Positions 25,137 to 32,377 of a stretch of DNA of 48,145 nucleotides are shown here, in pieces (positions within the stretch are counted from its first letter, which is position 1; every line of letters begins with the position of its first letter). Where the stretch lies: IMG/VR virus record IMGVR_UViG_3300008516_000043, positions 1 to 48,145 of that record; one strand, given 5' to 3'. Both the position numbers and the translations under genes were made by a program. The DNA is from a virus. The notes below the pieces were generated by a model. That model saw nothing but the letters and a program-made list of their open reading frames with translations. It had not been told where the DNA came from and did no database searches.

Positions 25137-26468
25137 TTAAGAAATACGAAGTCGTCTTGAAAGCGCATTGAAAATATCACCCTTATAAACAAGAGCTTGA
25201 TAAGAAAGTAGTAAGAATTGTTCTTGGTCAATAGTTCTTGCAAGAGGAAGCATTTGAATAAGATTCTTAACTTTCTCACCTTGCTCATTAAGCAGAGATG
25301 CAATTTCAAGCGAAATATCTTGGTTCATATTCAACAAGAAAATTACTTCATCTTTATCATCTTGGTCCAAAGGTTTATCTGTACCAAGAGAAGCATCCAA
25401 AGTTCCATCATTTATACTAACAACAGCAGCACCAATAGTACCAGCGCCATCATAGGTTTTAGCAGCATTTCTTTTTGAAAATACTTCTGAACTTGCAGCA
25501 CCAGCTTGAAGAGTACGATACACTTTGTAAAGTTCTGCTCCTGCAACAGCTGTAAAGGTAATATCCACCGAAGTATTACCTCCACCTAATGTATGAGTAA
25601 CTGCAGTACTTGCCCATTGTTCACCATATTTAGTAACTGCTGCAACTCTCCATCTATAAGTTTGACCTCCAACAAGATTGCCTGCTGTTGCACTATTAGC
25701 AACAGCAATAACACCCATTTTTGAAGTTGGACGACAGAAAGATGTATCCACAATCGGAATATCCCGATATGAAGTCATTTCAATTCCACCAGCATACATT
25801 ACTTTCGTAATTGATTTACGAACTTCTGATTGTAGTGTATTAATTTTGGAATGCATCATTGGACTCATAAAAAATGCCATATCTCCTCTATTAATGGGAC
25901 CCTTTCCAATAATTGGGTCTAACATATCATCCAAATCACTTAATTTAACAACACCTGCTACATCAACTCTATTAGTAATAATTTTAGTATCAAGTCCATC
26001 ATACTGATATTGGTCTGCAGCTAAATTGCCCCACATTACTCCAAATTCCATAGCATACGCCATTGCTTGTGCAGCGCCAAGAACTTCATTTGCGTAAGAA
26101 TTAACAAATGATTTTGAAGATGCTTGTTGAAAACCAGTTACTCCGCCCTTTGCGCGAATAATCTTAAGTGGTGCTGTACGTCTATTGTAAGTTGATTGTG
26201 AATCAGTCGTAACAGCTTTTTCACCTTCAAAGTTAGCTGATGGAATTGCAGTCCTATCATTAAATTCGTGAGTTTTGCCATTTGATTGAACAATTTTAAG
26301 CCCAGCTACAAGTGGTGAAAGGAAACGAACAAGTTCCACAATCTTTGGTTCTAAAGACTCTGGAGATAATGCGCTTCCTTCAGTAGTACTCAGAGCAAGA
26401 GCAAGTTCCTCTCTTGTTCCTTTATAAACTGCTCTTTCTTGAATTAAGTCCCAAATATCTTGAGCCAT
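25137..26468 (-). CDS. major capsid protein with an inserted Ig/FN3-like domain
   Basis: The 443-residue protein lies after the protease-scaffold gene with an AAAGGAGG ribosome site. Residues 1-250 show an HK97-type pattern seen in phages with this gene order: a helical N-arm, an E-loop-like charged strand (KTHEFNDRTAIPSANFEGE), a spine helix (ANEVLGAAQAMAYAMEFG) and DRGDMAFFMSP-like P-domain strands. Residues about 258-362 read as an immunoglobulin/fibronectin-type insert (GQTYRWRVAAVTKYGEQ, then AELYKVYRTLQAG), after which the capsid fold resumes (DDKDEVIFLLNMNQDISLEI, ALVYKGDIFNAL). The insert probably projects on the capsid surface. Homology with HK97 is inferred from layout. Confidence 0.82.
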   Translation of the reverse strand: MAQDIWDLIQERAVYKGTREELALALSTTEGSALSPESLEPKIVELVRFLSPLVAGLKIVQSNGKTHEFNDRTAIPSANFEGEKAVTTDSQSTYNRRTAPLKIIRAKGGVTGFQQASSKSFVNSYANEVLGAAQAMAYAMEFGVMWGNLAADQYQYDGLDTKIITNRVDVAGVVKLSDLDDMLDPIIGKGPINRGDMAFFMSPMMHSKINTLQSEVRKSITKVMYAGGIEMTSYRDIPIVDTSFCRPTSKMGVIAVANSATAGNLVGGQTYRWRVAAVTKYGEQWASTAVTHTLGGGNTSVDITFTAVAGAELYKVYRTLQAGAASSEVFSKRNAAKTYDGAGTIGAAVVSINDGTLDASLGTDKPLDQDDKDEVIFLLNMNQDISLEIASLLNEQGEKVKNLIQMLPLARTIDQEQFLLLSYQALVYKGDIFNALSRRLRIS

Positions 26469-26530
26469 TTTTACTTTCCTCCTTTTTATTTTCTCTATTA
26501 CTGCATTTGTAACTTTACTTGTTTAATTAG

Positions 26531-27289
26531 TTAATCCTTCAACCCGAGTGCACCCATCAAACTACCTCTAATACTTCCGAGAATATCGTCTTTGGTTGCC
26601 AATTTTTGCTTGTCATCTGGCTGCTTGGAAAGGGCTTTATCTTCCCTCACCACTGTTGAACCATCAACAATAAGTCCCTTGCGAGTAGTTTGCTTAGTCT
26701 CTTCGGATTTAGATGGATTAAACTTTGTAATGGACTTTGACAATGCCTCTTCAACTCTTTTTGTTAATTCTTCTTCTTCCTTCTTATCCACTGGAATTGA
26801 GCTTAAAATAACAAAAATTTCTTCAATACTTTTCTGTGCTTCTTCAAGAGAAAAACCTTTTTCGTTGCTAAGAGGTTTAACAGCAGCAAGAACATCATCA
26901 GTAACACGATTGATTGATTTTGCATCAAGTCTACTCAAATCTGGTTTAACCTTAAAATCTTTAAGAGCAATATCAGACTTAATACTTGGACCAAAATACT
27001 TATCACTTCCTTCTTTTTTTTTCTTTTCATCTTCTAATTTTTTATCATCTTCTTTCTTCTTATCATCTTTCTTCAAATCCTCATCACCCTTTTTATTGTC
27101 TTTGCTATTATCTTTCTTTATTCCTTCTTCCAACTTAGCAAGTCTTTTTTCAAATTCCTTTTCCTTCTTCTTAAATTCTTCTTCCTTTGCTTTTAGTTCT
27201 GCTTCTCGTCTTTTTGCAGCTTCTTCTTCTTTTTCTTTTTCAAGCTGTGCAATGCGAGCTTGCAATCCTTCCAATTCTTCTTTACTCAT
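26531..27289 (-). CDS. free scaffold protein from an internal in-frame start
   Basis: Inside the protease-scaffold gene an ATG at 27289 (MSKEELEGLQARIAQLEKE) is preceded by GAAGGAGACGACGAA, a good ribosome site 9 bases upstream. Starting here gives 252 residues: the coiled-coil scaffold without the protease. This is the same arrangement as lambda C/Nu3. The site and frame are visible; expression is inferred. Confidence 0.6.
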   Translation of the reverse strand: MSKEELEGLQARIAQLEKEKEEEAAKRREAELKAKEEEFKKKEKEFEKRLAKLEEGIKKDNSKDNKKGDEDLKKDDKKKEDDKKLEDEKKKKEGSDKYFGPSIKSDIALKDFKVKPDLSRLDAKSINRVTDDVLAAVKPLSNEKGFSLEEAQKSIEEIFVILSSIPVDKKEEEELTKRVEEALSKSITKFNPSKSEETKQTTRKGLIVDGSTVVREDKALSKQPDDKQKLATKDDILGSIRGSLMGALGLKD

Positions 27290-27883
27290 TTCGTCGTCTC
27301 CTTCTTTACTTTGCGACCTAATTGCTTGTAAGTCCTTTTCTGTAACTGGCTGTACATAATGCGAATGAATATCCTTATCCTCTAATTCCCCACCAGATTC
27401 TTGTTCATCACCCTCACTCAACAACAATTCCTCTCCACCCGCAGGTGTAAGAACAACAGAAATATTTTTCGGGATTATATCCGTCGCATGTGTTCCAACA
27501 CGAAGAACGTTTAACCTTGGAGATATGCCAAATGAAGCTTTACCTCTTTGTTTCTGATACTTAATTTTATTAGCAAAATCCTCTTCAATTATATTAATTT
27601 TATGAAACCCAAATCCATTAGCAGAATCATCCCAATAAATCCCTTCGGCATCTCCAATCCATGTACCAGATGAATCCTGGTGGTCCTCTGAACCTCCCCT
27701 GTGAACGTCAAAGGCATGAATCTCATCAATAGAACGTTCCTTATATTTTTTTGCTTCAACTACCTTATAATAATCGTATAACTTTTTAACTTCTTCTTCG
27801 GAATACTCCACTCCATTATGAATACCCACTTTAAGAACCAATTTGTCTCTTACGATAAAAAAGGGTTTGACTTTAACAGCCAC
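26531..27883 (-). CDS. prohead protease fused to a scaffold domain
   Basis: Residues about 50-160 resemble phage prohead serine proteases: AFDVHRGGSED with the likely catalytic His near 60, an acidic GTWIGDAEGIYWDD stretch, GKASFGISPRL with the likely Ser near 117, and ISVVLTPAGGEE closing the domain. Residues 200-300 are a Lys/Glu coiled coil and the rest is helical, like scaffold proteins. I chose GTG at 27883, six bases after GGAGG; the TTG two codons earlier touches that site and is unlikely. The protease would cleave the scaffold and capsid N-arm during maturation. It directly precedes the major capsid gene. Confidence 0.78.
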   Translation of the reverse strand: MAVKVKPFFIVRDKLVLKVGIHNGVEYSEEEVKKLYDYYKVVEAKKYKERSIDEIHAFDVHRGGSEDHQDSSGTWIGDAEGIYWDDSANGFGFHKINIIEEDFANKIKYQKQRGKASFGISPRLNVLRVGTHATDIIPKNISVVLTPAGGEELLLSEGDEQESGGELEDKDIHSHYVQPVTEKDLQAIRSQSKEGDDEMSKEELEGLQARIAQLEKEKEEEAAKRREAELKAKEEEFKKKEKEFEKRLAKLEEGIKKDNSKDNKKGDEDLKKDDKKKEDDKKLEDEKKKKEGSDKYFGPSIKSDIALKDFKVKPDLSRLDAKSINRVTDDVLAAVKPLSNEKGFSLEEAQKSIEEIFVILSSIPVDKKEEEELTKRVEEALSKSITKFNPSKSEETKQTTRKGLIVDGSTVVREDKALSKQPDDKQKLATKDDILGSIRGSLMGALGLKD

Positions 27884-27951
27884 AGGCAACCTCCTTTTGA
27901 AAATATAATCAGGTCACCTGTCACTACAAGGGGTGTCTTGCTACCGGGTGC

Positions 27952-28152
27952 CTAAGTAAGTACCAACTTGTCCCTTTTAGTCTTTCTTAACAAATATTTT
28001 TTAATCTCACCTGAACGTGTCTTTAACTTAATAACAATACAATCAAACTTTTCATCAACCATCAAATCAGAAACAATAATTTGCTTAAATTTCTCCTCTC
28101 CTTTTTGTCTAACATTAATAACAACATCATTACCATCTAAATCAAATACCAT
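27952..28152 (-). CDS. hypothetical small beta-rich protein
   Basis: The 66-residue protein is made of about five short strands (MVFDLDGNDVVINVRQKG, KQIIVSDLM, FDCIVIKLKTRSG, KYLLRKTK), suggesting a small barrel. A GGAGG site precedes the ATG, and a promoter-like element lies upstream. It sits alone between the capsid region genes at 27.9 and 28.4 kb. The family was not recognised; an RNA- or DNA-binding small barrel is one possibility. Confidence 0.6.
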   Translation of the reverse strand: MVFDLDGNDVVINVRQKGEEKFKQIIVSDLMVDEKFDCIVIKLKTRSGEIKKYLLRKTKRDKLVLT

Positions 28153-28177
28153 TTTAGTTTACCTCCATTCTTATATT

Positions 28178-28206
28178 ATATTATCAGAAAATTTAGATGA
28201 AGTCAA
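28178..28206 (-). promoter_or_regulatory. sigma70-type promoter with extended -10
   Basis: On the minus strand TTGACT (28206-28201) is separated by 17 bases from TAATAT (28183-28178), which is preceded by TGA, an extended -10. Transcription would start near 28171, leaving room for the GGAGG site at about 28161-28165 before the ATG at 28152. The element lies in a 240-base gene-free gap. Confidence 0.5.
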
Positions 28207-28304
28207 CTGAATAATTTGACAAATACTTCAATCTTTCATTCAGTACATGCATAAATTTCTAAGCATTAATCATATGTACATTACACACTATTAACTTTCT
28301 TTAG

Positions 28305-28340
28305 AAAAGGTGTTATGTAAAATAAGTCTCACAACCTTTT
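28305..28340 (-). terminator. weak candidate terminator
   Basis: On the minus strand AAAAGGTTGT pairs with ACACCTTTT with one bulged T and a 17-base loop. Only a short T-run follows (within CCTTTTCT). It lies about 50-90 bases past the stop of the gene at 28393. The remaining gap (28210-28390) holds no other gene or clear signal. Confidence 0.3.
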
Positions 28341-28392
28341 ATTTCATACATTCAAAATTTTTTTATTTTATCATGTAAAAACAATTTTTTAT

Positions 28393-29310
28393 TTACTTTA
28401 ATTTAACTGATTTTTTAAGTGAATTAAATTCGCGAATTGGATACAAGAAAAGAAAACCTCGATTTGGCCATCTTGCTTCTTTTTCTTCATCGGATACATG
28501 ATGTAATTCTTGAGTTTCCTTAAACATTTTAGTATCAACTCTGTATCTATAAGTTCCAAACTTAGCACCTTTAGATGGGTCGTTTTCCTCATTTGGAAGT
28601 GGACCAAACCTTACATATCCCAACGCAGTTCCATTTTGAGTCATTAAGTAAATATCTGGTAGCTCTATATTTTCACCAAGTAATACTGCCTTCTCCTTCC
28701 TTTGTAATACTAAATCCCCATGTGGATTTTCTAACTTTATCTTCTTATCCACAATTATACCTAACACTTCCAAATATAATTCTTGTGAACCTTCATTATC
28801 CTGTTGACCAAACTCAAAAGTAATCTTATTTCTTGCAAGAACTTCTTTAACAACTATTTCTGCCATAAGTAATACTTCTTTCTCACTATATTCTGTTTCT
28901 CTACCATCTGCAATTCTTTCATATAAATTGGAAATCTCATACCACATATACTCAACTCTTAAATCATCTATTTCTTCTATTCTTCTTACTTGGCTCCATA
29001 TTGAATACTTGTCCCTTTTGCTTAATTCCAAAAGTAATTCTTCAAACAATTCTTGACTTAATGCAGGTTCAAATTTAATTGGCTTATATCCATGACTTTT
29101 TAACCATGCTCTTGCTTTTCCAGCAGTAAATTTACTTTTGTCAAATCTAATTGATTGAATTATTGCTTTTTCTTTTCCATCAACATCTTTAACTCCCCAC
29201 ACTATCTTAATTCCTGAACCAAATTTATTCTGCCCTTTCTTTTCTTGTCTAATTCTCTTAAACTGACCTGGAGTTCTAATACGAGCGGAATGTTGAGTAG
29301 GAAACGGCAA
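28393..29310 (-). CDS. head-module protein with XkdF-like N-terminal domain
   Basis: The 305-residue protein starts MPFPTQHSARIRTPGQFKRI and contains QSIRFDKSKFTAGKARAWLKSHGYKP near residue 50-75, a pattern that often precedes prohead proteases in phage head genes (XkdF-like). Residues 95-300 are less familiar: a helical, acidic middle and a beta-rich end (IYLMTQNGTALGYVRFGPLP, GTYRYRVDTKMF, PNRGFLFLYPI). It starts with TTG, supported by AAGGAG seven bases upstream. Position between MuF and protease genes supports a head-assembly role. The C-terminal part may bind a ligand or protein, but I cannot name it. Confidence 0.6.
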   Translation of the reverse strand: MPFPTQHSARIRTPGQFKRIRQEKKGQNKFGSGIKIVWGVKDVDGKEKAIIQSIRFDKSKFTAGKARAWLKSHGYKPIKFEPALSQELFEELLLELSKRDKYSIWSQVRRIEEIDDLRVEYMWYEISNLYERIADGRETEYSEKEVLLMAEIVVKEVLARNKITFEFGQQDNEGSQELYLEVLGIIVDKKIKLENPHGDLVLQRKEKAVLLGENIELPDIYLMTQNGTALGYVRFGPLPNEENDPSKGAKFGTYRYRVDTKMFKETQELHHVSDEEKEARWPNRGFLFLYPIREFNSLKKSVKLK

Positions 29311-29324
29311 CTTAAATCTCCTTC

Positions 29325-29966
29325 CTATCCATATTTCTTTATGGACTTTCTCAATTCTCTTTCTACCAAACGCCTTTTTTCATAATGAATATCCTTATGA
29401 CACAAATCACATAACCATTCTACTTCAAGTGGTTTTGAATAATCTTCGTGATGTCCTTGTGGTTTACACTTCTTATTACATCTTGAACATCTATTAGGAC
29501 GAATTAACTCTCCGCTTCTTAAAGCTTCTTGTACAATACCGTAAACAATCCTTTTTTCTAAATTTTCCTTTGCATATTTTTCAGTAGCTTTTGTATTCCA
29601 TTCTTTAAGTTTATCTGGTACTTCTTTTACTCTCTTTTCATCGTACTTTTTACCATATGCTCTATAATGGTCTCTATTCTTCATTATACACTTTCTAATT
29701 CTCTTATAAATTTTTTTCGGATTTCTATCACGATACTTTTTTGCTATCTCCTTACGCTTTTCTTTATTACCATCTTTTTTAAGCCACCCTTCACTATCCT
29801 TTTTCATACAATTTTTACACTTTGCTCTTCTCCCCAATCTATCTCCACCATACAACCAAAATTCACTTACTAATTTTTTAACTTTACACTTAATACAAAC
29901 TTTAAAACCTAATCCATCAGCTTTAATTTGATTTATAAATCTATTTGTTGTCATTCCCCTTTTCAT
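29325..29966 (-). CDS. HNH endonuclease
   Basis: The 213-residue protein has an N-terminal zinc finger (CIKCKVKK, then AKCKNCMKKD, about residues 24-55), a long basic helical middle (many KKYRDRNPKK-like runs) and a C-terminal HNH site: CSRCNKKCKPQGHHEDYSKP, then WLCDLCHKDIHYE, about 158-193. This is the compact phage HNH type with GHH, DY and a final C-x-x-C-H. It overlaps the MuF gene by ATGA and interrupts the head genes, as free-standing homing endonucleases do. Catalytic residues look intact, so it may be active. Confidence 0.85.
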   Translation of the reverse strand: MKRGMTTNRFINQIKADGLGFKVCIKCKVKKLVSEFWLYGGDRLGRRAKCKNCMKKDSEGWLKKDGNKEKRKEIAKKYRDRNPKKIYKRIRKCIMKNRDHYRAYGKKYDEKRVKEVPDKLKEWNTKATEKYAKENLEKRIVYGIVQEALRSGELIRPNRCSRCNKKCKPQGHHEDYSKPLEVEWLCDLCHKDIHYEKRRLVERELRKSIKKYG

Positions 29967-30661
29967 GTTAGCAATGGTCCTTCCTTCTCACTTGGTAAAT
30001 AACCAGGTGGAGGTTTAATGCCATAATAGCTAAAATCAATTAACGGTATCACCGTACAATTGTTGTTAACATGGTGAGCGTTCATATACTCTTCTGCTTG
30101 TCTTAACGTTCGTACATCTGGAGAATTATCAACACACCATTGACAAGGTTTAGCGCCAAGTTCAATCTTTGCTTTTTTTATCCCATCAGTTCTTGCTGCA
30201 TTTATCCTTCCTATATTATAAGCTTTTGGTATCTCCGTTCTTACAATTTCTGCTACTTTCCAAAACTTAGTATCATCAAAAAATTTAGATAATTCTGCTG
30301 CAATATCTGTTGCTGGTTTCCCTTCTTTAATACCTGTACGAATTATATTTTTAACATTTCTTTTTGCAAATTTTGGAGATACTCCATTCATCATATCCCT
30401 TATAGTTTTATTAGACAGTCTTGAAGCAGCGCTCTTTGTTGCTTCAAATGTTTCTGGAGATAAATAATTAAATTTAAATATCCCTACTTTACCTCTATCA
30501 CCATCTTTGTATCCAAGTGCTTTTGCTATTTCTTTATAACCAAAAAGATACGATTCTTTATTTCCTTGAATAAGAGAAACATTTAATTCTTTTCCTGTTA
30601 TAGAACTTTCAATAACAATTGTTGCTTCATCATCGCCTTTAGCTAACTTTCTTTCTTTCAC
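29963..30661 (-). CDS. MuF-like head morphogenesis protein, probably made as a portal fusion
   Basis: The C-terminal 100 residues carry the MuF/SPP1 gp7 signature: IVRTEIPKAYNIGRINAA near 135, then CQWCVDN, a VRTLRQAEEYMNAHHVNNNC segment and closing hydrophobics. The only usual start is a GTG at 30661 with a poor ribosome site (TAAGG only two bases before it). The frame is open for another 77 codons upstream up to the C_CCT_TTT heptamer near the portal stop, with helical, coherent sequence. I therefore think the main product is a portal-MuF fusion or that an unusual start lies upstream. MuF proteins are minor head proteins that may enter the host with DNA. Confidence 0.75.
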   Translation of the reverse strand: MKERKLAKGDDEATIVIESSITGKELNVSLIQGNKESYLFGYKEIAKALGYKDGDRGKVGIFKFNYLSPETFEATKSAASRLSNKTIRDMMNGVSPKFAKRNVKNIIRTGIKEGKPATDIAAELSKFFDDTKFWKVAEIVRTEIPKAYNIGRINAARTDGIKKAKIELGAKPCQWCVDNSPDVRTLRQAEEYMNAHHVNNNCTVIPLIDFSYYGIKPPPGYLPSEKEGPLLT

Positions 30662-30891
30662 AGCCTTATTAAAAACTTTAATTGTTTTGTTTTTTATTCT
30701 ATCGTAATCCTTCTCTAAATTTCGTGTTGCTTTTTCAACTATATCTTCTAATTTTTTTGACCTTATAAACTTAAATGCAGTATCAGTCTGAACTGTTTTA
30801 TTTGAAAATAAAATATGATAATACTCAGTAAGAAAGTTTGCAATATTCTCTGGTGCAATTTTAAAATAACCTAATATTGTTCCGATTAAGG
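30662..30891 (-). other. upstream coding extension of MuF without a standard start
   Basis: These 77 codons continue the MuF frame without a stop and encode plausible helices (GYFKIAPENIANFLTEYYH, TAFKFIRSKKLEDIVEK, RIKNKTIKVFNKAVKERK). No ATG, GTG or TTG occurs in frame before the portal overlap, where the frame lies -1 to the portal. The stretch would otherwise be the largest unexplained gap in the head module. Confidence 0.72.
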
Positions 30892-32367
30892 AAAAGGGTG
30901 AACATCTTCCCCTTCCTTTTCACTTATAACTATTTCGTCTTTTGTATCTTCCTCTTCCCAATTAATATCATCCACAAGAGACGGAAATTCTGTTCCTTTC
31001 CTTGTAATCCTCCTTGGTCCAATATCAAAACTAAACGTTGGCTGTTCTTTCTTTTTCTTTTGTCTTTCTTCAATAATTTTCTTTCTATTATCATACATCT
31101 CCTCACAAAATATAAATGTTCCGTCCTTAAACATAATAAAAGGTTTATTAAATGTTGTATTATGTTTTGGAGATAAACCAACCATTTCCCTTATTTCATT
31201 CAAACTAACTGCTCCATGCTTAGATAAAACATCTACCAAACGCGCAACATCTTTTTGGTCACTCATTGAAGTCTTCTTAAATATAAAACGATAATCGTAA
31301 ATACCAAGTAAATCCAAATAACTATTAATTTTATTTTGAATCAAATCAAGAATAGGTTTTATTTCTTCTTGAAAAAAGGTTTTATTTATATATTGAGACT
31401 CTTTTACTTGCGTTTGAGAAATACCTAATTTAGATATAGGAGTTCCAATAACTCCAAGCATCTCGTCTCTTACATATTCTCTTAAATCCTTTCCTTCCAT
31501 TTTCGTTTCTTCCAATTTTAAATCTTTAATTTCACACTCCCCTTCCAAAGCAATAAAAGCACTATACGCACCTTCAATTCCTTCATGTAACATTGATATT
31601 TGCGCTCTATTCCTTTTTATTTGTTCTTCACCTAATTGTCCAGGAAAAATAAATGCTTTTCCCTTTTTAACTCCTCTAGTAAATATTGACTTATTTAGTT
31701 TCATTGCATATATGTCAAGTAATGTCGATTGTTCAAGTGATTCAAATTGAGATGTAGGACGCAATTTTCCAAATGGGTCTGAAAACTTTATCCATATTAC
31801 TTCATCATAATCAAAATTAGCCTCTTCTGACATAACTTTTTGAACATAAGCAGGTTTACCTTTAATTGGATATCCGTGTAAATCAACATTAGGGGAAATA
31901 TCCCCATTTAATGTGTAAAAGTCTTTAGGATAACCTGCTGAAGCTTTAACTACTTCCCAAAAACATTCTGCATTTAATTTTAATTGAATAACAGTTACCC
32001 ACATAATGTCTGCAAATGACTCAGTTTGATTAGGAGATTTAAAAAAATTCTCAATTAACATTTTAGCATTTTCATCAACTTCACCTTTACCTACATACTT
32101 TATATCGTGTCCAACAGTAACTGCAACCTTTGCAATCTTCTCAACAGCAGCACGAAGCCACGGGTGCTTTTTATACATGTCATAGTGAAGTTGTTTCAAA
32201 CGTTTAACTTGATGTACAGTAGTAAAACCAGTAGAACGAAAACGATATCCCTTTCTGTCTGCTTCTGGTACATACGTTTCAATATTAATAGTAGATGGTA
32301 ATTTTTCTTCCTTAACTAACTGAACCTCGTCCCGTTCAGTTTGGCTATCAGCCATTTTATCAGACAT
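30886..32367 (-). CDS. portal protein, HK97 family
   Basis: The 493-residue protein follows the terminase gene and has the family pattern: an N-terminal WLRAAVEKIAKVAVTV helix near 70-90, LNAECFWEVVKASAGYPKDF and a VIWIKFSDPFGKLRPTSQFESL stem region near 170-215, then FTRGVKKGKAFIF, EGIEGAYSAFIALEGE and LREYVRDEMLGVIGTPISKLG in the clip and wing. The tail is acidic and ends HPFP at a probable frameshift site. The portal is the dodecameric ring through which DNA is packaged and ejected. The ribosome site is TAGGAGAG. Confidence 0.88.
   Translation of the reverse strand: MSDKMADSQTERDEVQLVKEEKLPSTINIETYVPEADRKGYRFRSTGFTTVHQVKRLKQLHYDMYKKHPWLRAAVEKIAKVAVTVGHDIKYVGKGEVDENAKMLIENFFKSPNQTESFADIMWVTVIQLKLNAECFWEVVKASAGYPKDFYTLNGDISPNVDLHGYPIKGKPAYVQKVMSEEANFDYDEVIWIKFSDPFGKLRPTSQFESLEQSTLLDIYAMKLNKSIFTRGVKKGKAFIFPGQLGEEQIKRNRAQISMLHEGIEGAYSAFIALEGECEIKDLKLEETKMEGKDLREYVRDEMLGVIGTPISKLGISQTQVKESQYINKTFFQEEIKPILDLIQNKINSYLDLLGIYDYRFIFKKTSMSDQKDVARLVDVLSKHGAVSLNEIREMVGLSPKHNTTFNKPFIMFKDGTFIFCEEMYDNRKKIIEERQKKKKEQPTFSFDIGPRRITRKGTEFPSLVDDINWEEEDTKDEIVISEKEGEDVHPFP
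30892..30898 (-). other. candidate -1 frameshift site C_CCT_TTT at the end of the portal gene
   Basis: The portal frame reads CAC CCT TTT CCT TAA. A -1 slip on CCCTTTT gives CCC TTT TCC TTA ATC, which enters the open MuF frame. The heptamer fits the X_XXY_YYZ rule and lies one codon before the stop. A 7-base A+T-rich stem (CAATATT with AATATTG) is possible shortly downstream. A fusion would be about 801 residues. Confidence 0.6.
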
Positions 32368-32377
32368 TTTTTCTCTC

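Noticed and set aside
27902-27929. Promoter TTGTAG-N16-TATATT before the protease-scaffold gene
   Set aside because: Its start would fall near 27895, inside the ribosome site of the gene, so it could not serve that gene well. The nearby CAGGTGACCTG palindrome remains unexplained.
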